From: JACKFB01 sp041389525 | GTDB taxonomy: Bacteria; Myxococcota_A; UBA9042; PHBI01; JACKFB01 | Direction: 5' to 3' | Length of the DNA: 64,000 nt | Assembly (NCBI GenBank): GCA_041389525.1 | Contig: JAWKRR010000005.1 | Coordinates: forward strand, 124,001 to 188,000 | Shown here: piece by piece, positions 17,130 to 26,928 of the stretch | Layout: every line of letters starts with the position of its first letter | Numbering within the stretch: the stretch's first letter is position 1 | Program-made: the position numbers and the translations under genes | Notes under the pieces: model-generated | Told to the model about the DNA's origin: nothing | What the model saw: the letters and a program-made list of their open reading frames with translations, nothing else | The model's database searches: none

Positions 17130-17216
17130 GTTCGGAGGGTGACACGAGCGCCGGAGCCGACACAACGCGCGCAATTGGTTAGACTACGCAAACGGTGCTT
17201 GCGCGGGGCGTAGAAG

Positions 17217-17561
17217 ATGTCGGCCATCGAGCGGTTGGAGGCGTTGCGGCAAGAGGGGATCGCGCTCTCCCGCAACCGGAATTTCGAGTTCTTCGAGGAG
17301 CCCGACAACCGCGCCGCGCTCTCGTTGTCGCGGTACTTGCGGGCTCTAGCGCAGGAGATCGGCGGCGGCGCGCGGGCGGGGACGCTGCGGTTGCAGGTTC
17401 GGCCCGACGGCGATCACTGGTCGGTGCGGGTGGAGCGCGTCGACCTGAGCGTGCGGCACGTGGCGCGGCTGACCCGGCAGGAAGTGCAGTGGTTGGCCGA
17501 CGAGGGCGGGATCAGCGACGTCTTGCGCGGCGCCGGGTACAGGCCGAAGCCGAGAGAGTAG
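17217..17561 (+). CDS. small conserved-looking hypothetical protein
   Basis: 114 residues, not recognised. It is charged and soluble-looking, with an N-terminal helix (MSAIERLEALRQEGIALSR), a second helix (ALSLSRYLRALAQEI) and a beta segment with tryptophan (LRLQVRPDGDHWSVRVERVD). No signal peptide or membrane segment. It lies alone on the plus strand between two minus-strand genes, divergent from the PPC lipoprotein and ending 13 bases before the convergent oxidoreductase. Codon use matches its neighbours, which supports it as real. Confidence 0.6.
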   Translation: MSAIERLEALRQEGIALSRNRNFEFFEEPDNRAALSLSRYLRALAQEIGGGARAGTLRLQVRPDGDHWSVRVERVDLSVRHVARLTRQEVQWLADEGGISDVLRGAGYRPKPRE

Positions 17562-17574
17562 TCGATTCGCAGCG

Positions 17575-19044
17575 TTACGTGGGTCCGTCGAGCGCCGGGA
17601 GGTCGGGCAGGACGCGGCGGCTCAGCTCGCTGGAGAGCAGGCCGTCGGGATCGAGGCGGCGCTTGATGGCGGCGAAGGCCGCGACGCGCTCGGAACCGAA
17701 GCTGGCGAGGACCTGATCGGGGCGCGCGACGGCGTCCTTGGCGAAGTAGAAGCGGCCGCCGCTCTCGACCACGAGATCGCCGATGGCTTGGCCCAACTTC
17801 CAGACGCGATCACGGTTTTTCGGCGTCACGCGGAAGTCCATGGCCATGGAGTAGCCGTCCAGGGCGTGGGAGAGCAGGAAGCCGTCGGGCCGGTGGCGCT
17901 TGAAGACGCCGAGGTAGGGGACGACGCCGTGCTCGTGGCAGGTCTCGAGGATGCGGCGCATGACCTCGCGGGCGCGGTCGGCGGGGATGAAGGGCTGGAC
18001 CTGGATGAAGCCGCCGAGGCCGTAGGCGTCGCGCCACCGCGGGACGTAGTCCAGCAGGAACGCGAAGGCGACGTGGGACTGGGTGAACTCGCGGCCGGCG
18101 CGATCGAGGAGGCGGGACGACGCGAACTTCACGGCGTTGACGATGCGCACGCCGAGGTCGTTGATCCACGGGCGCAGCAGCCGCCACATCAGGCCGCGGG
18201 GGATGACGCCGAAGAAGCGGTCGGGCAGATCTTGGGCGTTGGGGTCGAGGGTGCGGGTGCTGTCGGGATCTTCGCCGGGCGCGAGGTGGCGGGCGGCGTG
18301 GATGACCGAGCGGCCGAGGCTCTTGCCGCGGCCGAAACAGTCCGTCCACGCCACGAGGTAGTCGGCGTGGGGCAGGCGCGCCTCGAAGGCGTCGAAGAGC
18401 GCGTCGAGGTTCGGCACGGCGAGCCCCTCGACGCGCAGGTTACCCGAGTGAACGCGGTGCAGCTTCAGGCGGATGCGGGTGAAGGCGCCCAGCATCCCGA
18501 AGCCCCCGATCGCGGCGTGAAAGACGTCCGCGTTGTCGTCGCGCGAGCAGCGCAGGAGGTCGCCGGTGGGCGTCAGCAGGTCGAACTCGAGGACGTGATC
18601 GCCGAAGGGTCCGGCGCGGAAGTGGTTTTTCCCGTGGATGTTCATGGCGACGCAGCCGCCGATGGTGGGGAACATCGTCCCGGGCACCACCCAGGGCCAG
18701 TAGCCGTCCGCCATGGTCGCGCGCCACAGCGCCTCGATGGTCGCGCCGGGCTCGACGTCGATGACGCCGGACTCGGGGTCCCAGGCGAGCACGCGGTCGA
18801 GCTTCTGGGTGTCGATGATGAGGTGGCCGCCGTTGAGGGCGGCGTCGCCGTAGCTGCGGCCGGCGCCGCGAAATGCCACGGGGATGCGCTCGGCGGCGGC
18901 GCGGGTCATCAGCGCCCGCAGCGCCTCGGTGGTCTCCGGCGCGTGCAGCACCGAGGCCGAGCCCACCGCGCGCCCGAATCCGTCCAGGGCCGCGCGCGGC
19001 CCGTTGGGCAGCGGCAGCGCGGCACCGCGGCGTCGCCTCACCAC
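17575..19044 (-). CDS. DprE1-like FAD-dependent oxidoreductase
   Basis: About 489 residues. The N-terminal FAD-binding type 4 domain carries GAGRSYGDAALNGG, then PGTMFPTIGGCVAMNIHGKNH, where the histidine-containing segment near IHGKNH is typical of the DprE1/aldonolactone-oxidase group. The C-terminal part (HEHGVVPYLGVFKRH, FYFAKDAV) fits DprE1. In mycobacteria DprE1 oxidises decaprenyl-phospho-ribose at C2, and DprE2 reduces the keto intermediate to the arabinose form. The preceding gene is a matching short-chain reductase ending one base before this GTG start, so the pair is probably an epimerase for a lipid-linked sugar. The true lipid and sugar in this organism are unknown. Confidence 0.82.
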   Translation of the reverse strand: MVRRRRGAALPLPNGPRAALDGFGRAVGSASVLHAPETTEALRALMTRAAAERIPVAFRGAGRSYGDAALNGGHLIIDTQKLDRVLAWDPESGVIDVEPGATIEALWRATMADGYWPWVVPGTMFPTIGGCVAMNIHGKNHFRAGPFGDHVLEFDLLTPTGDLLRCSRDDNADVFHAAIGGFGMLGAFTRIRLKLHRVHSGNLRVEGLAVPNLDALFDAFEARLPHADYLVAWTDCFGRGKSLGRSVIHAARHLAPGEDPDSTRTLDPNAQDLPDRFFGVIPRGLMWRLLRPWINDLGVRIVNAVKFASSRLLDRAGREFTQSHVAFAFLLDYVPRWRDAYGLGGFIQVQPFIPADRAREVMRRILETCHEHGVVPYLGVFKRHRPDGFLLSHALDGYSMAMDFRVTPKNRDRVWKLGQAIGDLVVESGGRFYFAKDAVARPDQVLASFGSERVAAFAAIKRRLDPDGLLSSELSRRVLPDLPALDGPT

Positions 19045-19045
19045 G

Positions 19046-19798
19046 TCACACGTTGGTCCGGCGGAATAGCCAGGACGGGATGCTGCGGACGATGAAGGCG
19101 ACCAGAGACCAGCGCTTGGGGACGAAGCCGCTGCGGCTGCCGCCCGAGGCCAACGCGAGGCACTGTCGCGCCGCGTCGTCGACTGGGATGGGGGCGAGCC
19201 CTGGCGGATGGCCGGGCAGATCGGCGGTCATCGCGGTGTCGACGAAGCCCGGCTTCACCGTGACCACGTCGACGCCGTAGCGGGAGCAGCGGTTGCGCAG
19301 CGACTCCAGGTAGGCGGTCAGCGCGGCCTTCGCCGTGCAGTAGGCCGGGTTGGCGCGTCGTCCCCGCTCGCCGGCGATGGACGAGATCCCCATGAGCGTC
19401 CCCGCGCGCGCGCCCTCCATGTACGCCGCCGCCGGGTTGAACCACGCCATCGCGCCAAGCAGGTTCACGTCGACGGTGAGGCGGTCGCGCTCGAAGTCGT
19501 ACTCGTGCTCGGCCACGGCGGGCATGATCCCGGCGGCGTAGACCAGCAGATCCAGGCCGCCGAGCTCCTCGACCAGCCCGTCGAAGAGGGCCGGGACCGC
19601 GTCGGTGTCGCAGACGTCGTGGACGCGCACGACGGCGTGGCCGCCAGCTTTGGCGATCTCAGCCTGAGCTTCGGCCAGCTCACCCTGCCGGCGCGCCAGC
19701 AGCGCGACCTTGGTCCCGTCGGCCGCCAATCGCCGCGCGATGGCCCGGCCGATACCCGAGGAGGCGCCGACGATGATGGCACTGCGAAAACGCTGCAC
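19046..19798 (-). CDS. DprE2-like short-chain dehydrogenase/reductase
   Basis: 250 residues. A classical SDR: cofactor motif GASSGIGRA near the N-terminus, RRQGEL after strand 2, VYAAG after strand 4, catalytic serine in GISSIAGERG and the YxxxK pair in PAYCTAKAAL. The C-terminus has a hydrophobic segment (VAFIVRSIPSWLFRR) as in DprE2-type enzymes. It starts with GTG 12 bases after the upstream PEGA gene and ends one base before the DprE1-like gene, which supports a two-enzyme C2 epimerase. A generic SDR role cannot be excluded from sequence alone. Confidence 0.82.
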   Translation of the reverse strand: MQRFRSAIIVGASSGIGRAIARRLAADGTKVALLARRQGELAEAQAEIAKAGGHAVVRVHDVCDTDAVPALFDGLVEELGGLDLLVYAAGIMPAVAEHEYDFERDRLTVDVNLLGAMAWFNPAAAYMEGARAGTLMGISSIAGERGRRANPAYCTAKAALTAYLESLRNRCSRYGVDVVTVKPGFVDTAMTADLPGHPPGLAPIPVDDAARQCLALASGGSRSGFVPKRWSLVAFIVRSIPSWLFRRTNV

Positions 19799-19809
19799 GG
19801 CTGATCCGT

Positions 19810-21015
19810 TCAGAAGGAGAGGCGCGCGCCCAGCCCGAATCCGCCGCGCTCGGGGGCGAGCACGGGGGTCAACCGCGGCGCCGCCGCCTCGGTCTTCTGA
19901 CTTGCACGCGGCTTTCTTACCAGGAAATAGACGCCCACGCCCGCCAACGCAGCCCCGACGCCGTACGACACGAAGGCCACCGTCTGCTTGGTCTCGGCCT
20001 TCCCTTTCAGCGAATCGAAGCGGGCGTCGTCCTCGGTCGTGAGGGGGTTGTTGACGACCTCGCTGGCGTCCTTGGCGTCCTTGAAGGCCAGGCCGTGCAG
20101 CACGGCGCCCACCACCGCGACCGCCAGACCGCCACCGACCAGCGCCGCGCCAAGCCCCGGCTTCGGCCCCGCCGCGCCCGCGCTCCCGCCGCCCTCGATC
20201 ATCTCGCCCGGTCGCAGCAGCGTCGCGCGCACCACGGTCTCGCGGTCCGGCTCCACGACGATGCGCTCCTCGAAGGGTTCGTGGCCGTCGGCCTCGACCC
20301 GCACCGTGTGCACCCCCGCCGCGATGGGCGTCGTCGCCAGCGGCGTGGTGCCGACGGCCTCCCCGTCGATCCGCACGGTCCCGCCTTCCACGGTGGTCAC
20401 GACGGCGATGAAGCCCTTCTGCGCGATCGGCGGCAGCACGATCTCCACGCTGGGCTCCGAGCCCGCGACCACGTCGATCTCCTCGGCGCCATCGATGTAT
20501 CCGGGGCGCGTGCCGCTGATCCGCAGCCGCCCCGCCGGCACCCAGCGCTCCGCCGGCGCCACGAGGTGCCCTTCGAAGGGCTTCCCGTCGACGCTGAACG
20601 TCAGCTCCACCTGCGCCGGCGTCGACGTCACCCGCACCAAGCCGTGCGTGACCCGCAGCCTCTTCGGGATGTCCACGACCCGCTTCTGAGCGTCGCTGGC
20701 GAAGGTGTAGTCCTTGTCCATCTCCAGGGCGCGCCGAAACTCGTCGAGCGCCAGCGGGAGCTGCCCCAGCTCCTCGTGAGCGCGGGCCAGGTTGTGAAGG
20801 ATCTCCGGGTGCGGGAAGAGCTTGAACGCCTGATCGAAGAGCGGCATCGCCTCGGCGAACTTCCCGTCGCGCGCCTTGTCCAGGCCCTTCTCGACCAGCA
20901 CGCCAGCCTTCTCCTGGTCGGACTGCGCCCGCGCCGGCGACGCCGTCATGAGCAGCGCGAGGGCCAACCCCAAGCGGCAGACCGCGGCTCCCGTGCGACC
21001 CTGGATCGGAGGCAC
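19810..21015 (-). CDS. exported TPR/PEGA-domain protein
   Basis: About 401 residues. A signal peptide (LGLALALLMTASPARAQ) is followed by TPR-like helices (GKFAEAMPLFDQAFKLFPHPEILHN is one unit, split here by reading), then PEGA-like beta repeats (VRIDGEAVGTTPLATTPI, GVHTVRVEADGHEPFEERI). Two hydrophobic segments near the C-terminus (LVGGGLAVAVVGAVL, VSYGVGAALAGVGVYFLV) may anchor it. The extreme C-terminus GGFGLGARLSF resembles that of the second PEGA protein at 28042-29181. PEGA proteins in myxobacteria are thought to act at the envelope, but no activity is known. GTG start with GGAG six bases upstream, three bases after the preceding stop. Confidence 0.75.
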   Translation of the reverse strand: MPPIQGRTGAAVCRLGLALALLMTASPARAQSDQEKAGVLVEKGLDKARDGKFAEAMPLFDQAFKLFPHPEILHNLARAHEELGQLPLALDEFRRALEMDKDYTFASDAQKRVVDIPKRLRVTHGLVRVTSTPAQVELTFSVDGKPFEGHLVAPAERWVPAGRLRISGTRPGYIDGAEEIDVVAGSEPSVEIVLPPIAQKGFIAVVTTVEGGTVRIDGEAVGTTPLATTPIAAGVHTVRVEADGHEPFEERIVVEPDRETVVRATLLRPGEMIEGGGSAGAAGPKPGLGAALVGGGLAVAVVGAVLHGLAFKDAKDASEVVNNPLTTEDDARFDSLKGKAETKQTVAFVSYGVGAALAGVGVYFLVRKPRASQKTEAAAPRLTPVLAPERGGFGLGARLSF

Positions 21016-21018
21016 CGC

Positions 21019-21738
21019 CTACTCCAGCGGGCTGCAGATGAGCTGAGCCGAATCCAAGTAGAGGCCGGAGCCGCCGCGCATCCCGGTGACCACGTAGCCC
21101 TTGGGGCACTTCACCTCGTAGGCCACGCCGCCCTCACCGCCCGCCCGGGCCGTGAAGCGCGTCTTCGAGCCGAGGCTCGCCCGCCCTCCGCCTTGCTTCA
21201 GCTTCTCCTCGATGTCCGCCGCGCTCAGCGAACCGATGCGATCCGCCAGCTTCGCGTGCTCCGCCTCATAGGCCAGCCCCGCGGTCTCGGCGTAGTCGAC
21301 GACCTTGCGCCCGCCCGCGCCGCCCGAGTCGCCCCGGCTCGGCGGATGGGCCGCCTCCGGCTCCGTCCGCGCGCTGGGATCGAGGCGCTCGCGCACGATC
21401 TCATCGCCGCCGGTGATCGACACGGCCAAGTAGATCTGCGCGATGTCCACGTTCGGCGGGATCGGGCGCTTCTCGCCAAGCCGCGTCACGTAGCGCCCGC
21501 TGTCCACGGCGACGAAGTGGCTCTCGGTCCACAACGACTTGCCGCCCTTGGGGCCCTGGTGCAGCGAGAAGGTCAGCGGGAACACGCCGCCCACCGGGTT
21601 TCGCTTGGCGTCCTGGAGCTTGCCCTCGTAGACCACCGTGCCCGTGGCTTCCGCCGCGTCGGCGACCCCGCCGCCGGCCCACATCGCAGAAGCAGTCAGC
21701 ACCAGAGCGCCTGTGAAGGCCGCGAACCATCCGCGCAT
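21019..21738 (-). CDS. exported hypothetical protein
   Basis: About 239 residues. A signal peptide (FAAFTGALVLTASAMWAGG) precedes a beta-rich N-terminal region (VVYEGKLQDAKRNPVGG, FPLTFSLHQGPKGG, GRYVTRLGEK) like the repeats found in many secreted proteins with the pattern 'output parameter then attribute'. A short helical or coiled region (LADRIGSLSAADIEEKLKQ) follows, then a C-terminal domain with paired cysteines (VKCPKGYVVTG, AQLICSPLE). The family is not recognised. ATG 21738 was preferred over ATG 21744 because GGGAG sits six bases before it. It leads the run into the PEGA, DprE2-like and DprE1-like genes. Confidence 0.65.
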   Translation of the reverse strand: MRGWFAAFTGALVLTASAMWAGGGVADAAEATGTVVYEGKLQDAKRNPVGGVFPLTFSLHQGPKGGKSLWTESHFVAVDSGRYVTRLGEKRPIPPNVDIAQIYLAVSITGGDEIVRERLDPSARTEPEAAHPPSRGDSGGAGGRKVVDYAETAGLAYEAEHAKLADRIGSLSAADIEEKLKQGGGRASLGSKTRFTARAGGEGGVAYEVKCPKGYVVTGMRGGSGLYLDSAQLICSPLE

Positions 21739-21863
21739 CGTCATCTCCCACGGCCACCGGACCACCGGCTGTCGAACCCACGAACGGATGCGGCTCATCC
21801 CGGTCGCGCAACCGTCGGCGGCCGACAGGTCCTGCCTCGGTTTACGGGCGGCTCGCGTCGGTG

Positions 21864-23405
21864 TCAATCGCTTCCCCCAGACGGGCGCGAGGCAAAAACC
21901 AGGTAGCCAGCCTCGTGAGACACCGCGTCGTGGGGGCCCAGCGGGAAGGCGGGGAGCCACCAGACCGGGCGCGCCGCGACGAGGGCGTTGGCCAGCGGTC
22001 CCGCGATGCGCTCGACCACGGCGGCCTCCGGCGCGTCGAGGAGGCCGGCCGATCCGCCCGTCGCGGTCACCGTCACCGACTCGGGCGCCAGCCACACCGA
22101 TCGATCCGGGCGCACCTGCAGCCCGGCGCGGATGTCGAGCCCCGCGCGCAGCGTCGCCAAGCGCACGCTCGCCCCGTCGATGTCCGCGAAGATCTCGAGC
22201 GTCCACGGCGCGATCGCCACCCGCACGCTCGGCGCCTCGCCTGAGGCCCCATCCTCGATGAGCACCTCCGGCGCGGCGTCCGGCCAGACGCGCAACGTGA
22301 TGTTCGAGTCCGCCGGCAGCGCAGCCAGCGCCGGCCAGCCCGGCAGCAGCGCGTCGGCGCGCCAGGTCAAATCGCCAGCGATCCGCTCGCCGCACAGCCC
22401 GCCGGCCCGCCACCAGCCCCAGACCGCGTGCCCGATGAGGTTGTCGGCCAGCAGCAGCGCGGCGTCCGCGACCACGGGCGGGATGGACTGCGCTGCGGGC
22501 GGAGTCTGCGCCGGTCCCGCCGCGCACGCGTGGCCCTTCGCCTCCATCGCCACAGCGTAGGGGACGTGGAGGCGGCCGCCCGCGAGCTGCCACCAGTTGG
22601 CTTGCTCGGCCTCGGACGCCCGGACGCGCGTGCGCAGCCACCCCTCGCCGACGCCATCTCCGAACCGCGCCGTCGCGTCCGCGGCCAGGTCGAGCCCAAG
22701 CGCGTCCGGCACCGCGTCCGCCAGCGCGGGCCCCAGCGCCGCGAAGGCCTGAGCGCCCAGCGCGTCCAGCACCGCCTCGCTCAGGTAGGTGTCGCCCCCC
22801 GCCTTGAACTGCGCCCCCGCCGCTGCGGCCGTCAGCTCCGCGCAATCGGTGAGGTCCACGATGGCGTCCGCCGCGTCCAAGGTCACGTCGCTCAGCACGC
22901 CGGCGTGGACGCGTCCCAGCTTGCTGCGCGTCAGCGAGAGCCGGCCGCGCAGCAGCCCCTGCTGGAAGGCCACCGCGACCTCGCAGAAGGGCTGGCCCCC
23001 GATCTCGAGCGTAATCTCCGTGGGCTCCAGCGACGTCGCGATCTCGAGCATCACCCCGAGCGGGTCGACCTCAACGGCGACCGGCCCCGTGTGCAGCGCG
23101 GCCCCTTCAAAGCCCACGGTGAGCGCCGTCGGGTCCGTGGCCACCGAAGCGCCCGCGTCAAAGACCAGCCCGCCGGGGTGCGACTGGCTGAGATCCTTCG
23201 CGATCGCCTGCGCCGCCACGCGCCAGCCCGCCTCGCCCAGCACCACCACCATCCCGTTGGCGGTCGCGGGCGTGCTGGTCGGCGCCTCGGAGCTCAGCCC
23301 CTGGCTCCAGAACCCGGCGGCGCAGGCCGTCAGCCCGACCGCGCCCAAGGCCGCCGCGCTCACCCACGCCCGCGCCCGCGCCCGCCGCGGCTGACCGCCG
23401 CTCAC
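21864..23405 (-). CDS. large lipoprotein of unknown function
   Basis: About 513 residues. An arginine-rich N-terminus leads to a hydrophobic segment and the lipobox LTAC, so it is probably an outer-membrane lipoprotein. The remainder is Ala/Asp-rich with regular beta-strand spacing (TALTVGFEGAALHTGPVAVEVDPL is one such stretch, shown split) and no motif I recognise. GTG 23405 overlaps the stop of the preceding lipoprotein gene as GTGA. It may serve the same envelope assembly as that gene, but nothing in the sequence names a role. Confidence 0.65.
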   Translation of the reverse strand: MSGGQPRRARARAWVSAAALGAVGLTACAAGFWSQGLSSEAPTSTPATANGMVVVLGEAGWRVAAQAIAKDLSQSHPGGLVFDAGASVATDPTALTVGFEGAALHTGPVAVEVDPLGVMLEIATSLEPTEITLEIGGQPFCEVAVAFQQGLLRGRLSLTRSKLGRVHAGVLSDVTLDAADAIVDLTDCAELTAAAAGAQFKAGGDTYLSEAVLDALGAQAFAALGPALADAVPDALGLDLAADATARFGDGVGEGWLRTRVRASEAEQANWWQLAGGRLHVPYAVAMEAKGHACAAGPAQTPPAAQSIPPVVADAALLLADNLIGHAVWGWWRAGGLCGERIAGDLTWRADALLPGWPALAALPADSNITLRVWPDAAPEVLIEDGASGEAPSVRVAIAPWTLEIFADIDGASVRLATLRAGLDIRAGLQVRPDRSVWLAPESVTVTATGGSAGLLDAPEAAVVERIAGPLANALVAARPVWWLPAFPLGPHDAVSHEAGYLVFASRPSGGSD

Positions 23406-24679
23406 GGTGCGCCCGCCAGCGGCAGATCGAAGGTCGCGAGCTCCGTCTTCAGCGGCCCGTCCACGACCCACGCGCCGTAGGCCCCGCGGATGCGCTTGTC
23501 CGGCGTCACCTGAAAATCCAGGTGTCCCCCGGGCGCCAGGGTCGCCAAGTCCGCGACCGACGTCACGGCCACGCCGCTCACCGTCGCGTGCCGAATCACC
23601 AAGCGCCCGGCGTCCAAATAGATCAGATGCGCGCTGCCTTGATCGCTGTAGCGAAGCGTCACGTGCTGCCCGACTGGGCTGTGCCGCAGGCTGCCCGTCA
23701 CGGCGTCCGAGTACACGCCATCGTCGACGCGGACCGGCCCGCTGGTCGCCCCATCCGGCGCCAGATACCGCAGCTGCCCGCGCGTCGCGTCGTAATAGGC
23801 GATGCCGACCCGCCGCTTCGGGTCCAGCGCCAGGCTCGCGAATCGCCCGACGTCGCCGCTGTCCATGCCGGTCGCGGGGTCCCGCCCGTCGAGGACGCTG
23901 ACCCGCCACTCGCCGGCCGCGTCGCGAATCGCCATGTCCAAGTCGCCACGCGCCCGGTCGTAAAACGCGATGCGCGGCTCGCCCGCGACCAACCCCAGCG
24001 ACGCCCACTCGCCGCGGTCCGTCGTGACGTCGCCGCAGCCCTCGGCGAGCGGGCAGCCGTCGATGGCCCAGCTCTCCCAGCCGCCCCCCGGCGCGCGCTC
24101 GGCGTAGCGCAGGCGCTTCTGCGCGTGGTCCCGGTAGGCCACATGCACGCGCCCGCCCTCGCCCAGCGCTATGCTCGAATGGGTGCCCCGGTCCGTGTCC
24201 CCGCCCCCGTCGACCAGCTCGACCTGTAGCCCCCCGTTCACGTCGCTACGACCCCACATCAGGGCGTGGGCGTAAGCGTCGTACCAGGTCAGGTGCACCG
24301 CGCCGTCGGCCGCGACCGCCACCGAAGGCCACCGCCCGGCGTCTGCGTCCACGGACCGGTGATCCTCGAATCGCCAGCCCGCGACGATGCGATCGGAGAA
24401 GCTGCCGTCGCTCTCCTCGGTGCGCAGCACGAGATTGGTGAACCGCGAGTCGTAGGTCGCGATCACGAGGCGGCCGTCCGGGCGCACCGCGACCCGCGTG
24501 TAGCGCCCGAGGTCACCGGTGGTCTGCGGCGTGGCGACGGGCTCGCAGCGCCCTTCGCGGCAGGTCTCGGCGGCCCCGCAGCTCGCGTCGCTGCACGACG
24601 CGTCGCCGTCCGCCGCGCACGCGCTCACGGTCGCTACGAGCAGCGCCAGCCCGACCCACACCCTGGTGAAGCACCACAT
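23402..24679 (-). CDS. lipoprotein with repeated beta-propeller-like units
   Basis: About 425 residues. The signal peptide ends with lipobox VSAC, followed by a cysteine-rich linker (SCSDASCGAAETCREGRCEP) of the kind found in myxobacterial lipoproteins. The mature part repeats a short unit whose core is V/I-A-Y/F-Y/R-D (VHVAYRDHAQKRLRYAE, PRIAFYDRARGDLDMAI, VGIAYYDATRGQLRYL), suggesting a beta-propeller. Similar proteins are often called exo-alpha-sialidase-like on fold alone, and no catalytic Asp-box set is obvious here. No ribosome-binding site precedes ATG 24679. Divergent from the Ser/Thr kinase gene. Confidence 0.72.
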   Translation of the reverse strand: MWCFTRVWVGLALLVATVSACAADGDASCSDASCGAAETCREGRCEPVATPQTTGDLGRYTRVAVRPDGRLVIATYDSRFTNLVLRTEESDGSFSDRIVAGWRFEDHRSVDADAGRWPSVAVAADGAVHLTWYDAYAHALMWGRSDVNGGLQVELVDGGGDTDRGTHSSIALGEGGRVHVAYRDHAQKRLRYAERAPGGGWESWAIDGCPLAEGCGDVTTDRGEWASLGLVAGEPRIAFYDRARGDLDMAIRDAAGEWRVSVLDGRDPATGMDSGDVGRFASLALDPKRRVGIAYYDATRGQLRYLAPDGATSGPVRVDDGVYSDAVTGSLRHSPVGQHVTLRYSDQGSAHLIYLDAGRLVIRHATVSGVAVTSVADLATLAPGGHLDFQVTPDKRIRGAYGAWVVDGPLKTELATFDLPLAGAP

Positions 24680-24699
24680 TGTGCGTCAGGCTATGCACA
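24680..24699. promoter_or_regulatory. inverted repeat in the divergent lipoprotein/kinase intergenic region
   Basis: TGTGC at 24680-24684 and GCACA at 24695-24699 form an inverted repeat with a 10-base spacer, directly against the ATG of the minus-strand lipoprotein gene and about 160 bases before the kinase start. The position suits a shared operator. Five-base arms can easily arise by chance. Confidence 0.25.
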
Positions 24700-24857
24700 C
24701 GGCCGCAATGGATCAACAATCACCGGCGTTCTCACGCGCCCAGATCCAACGGGCCGCTCGGCCGTCCCAAGGCATGGAGCGCCCCTTCGCGACCCCCTCC
24801 GCGACGGCCGAGCACAGCCGCGCGACAGCCAATCGACACGCGGAGCGCAAGCAGCCC

Positions 24858-26843
<1,986 letters not shown>

Positions 26844-26852
26844 GCGCCCCCG

Positions 26853-26905
26853 GTGGCCGCGTCTGGGGGAGCGTCTGGGGGAGCGTGCTTGGTCGGCGCG
26901 GCCAC
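26853..26905. terminator. possible bidirectional terminator hairpin between convergent genes
   Basis: GTGGCCGCG at 26853-26861 is exactly complementary in reverse to CGCGGCCAC at 26897-26905, with a 35-base loop. It lies between the 3' ends of the kinase gene and the convergent SUMF1-domain gene. There is no U-tract, so it is only a weak terminator candidate. Confidence 0.3.
26861..26884 (+). repeat. tandem duplication of a 12-base unit
   Basis: GTCTGGGGGAGC occurs twice head-to-tail with no mismatch, in non-coding DNA between two convergent genes. Probably a slippage product. Confidence 0.8.
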
Positions 26906-26928
26906 GAGGCCCGCGCCCGACGCGGCAC

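Noticed and set aside
19799..21109. Long N-terminal extension of the DprE2-like frame across the PEGA gene
   Set aside because: Same-strand open frame caused by high GC. The SDR fold begins at its GTG 19798 and the upstream sequence is low-complexity Arg/Gly.
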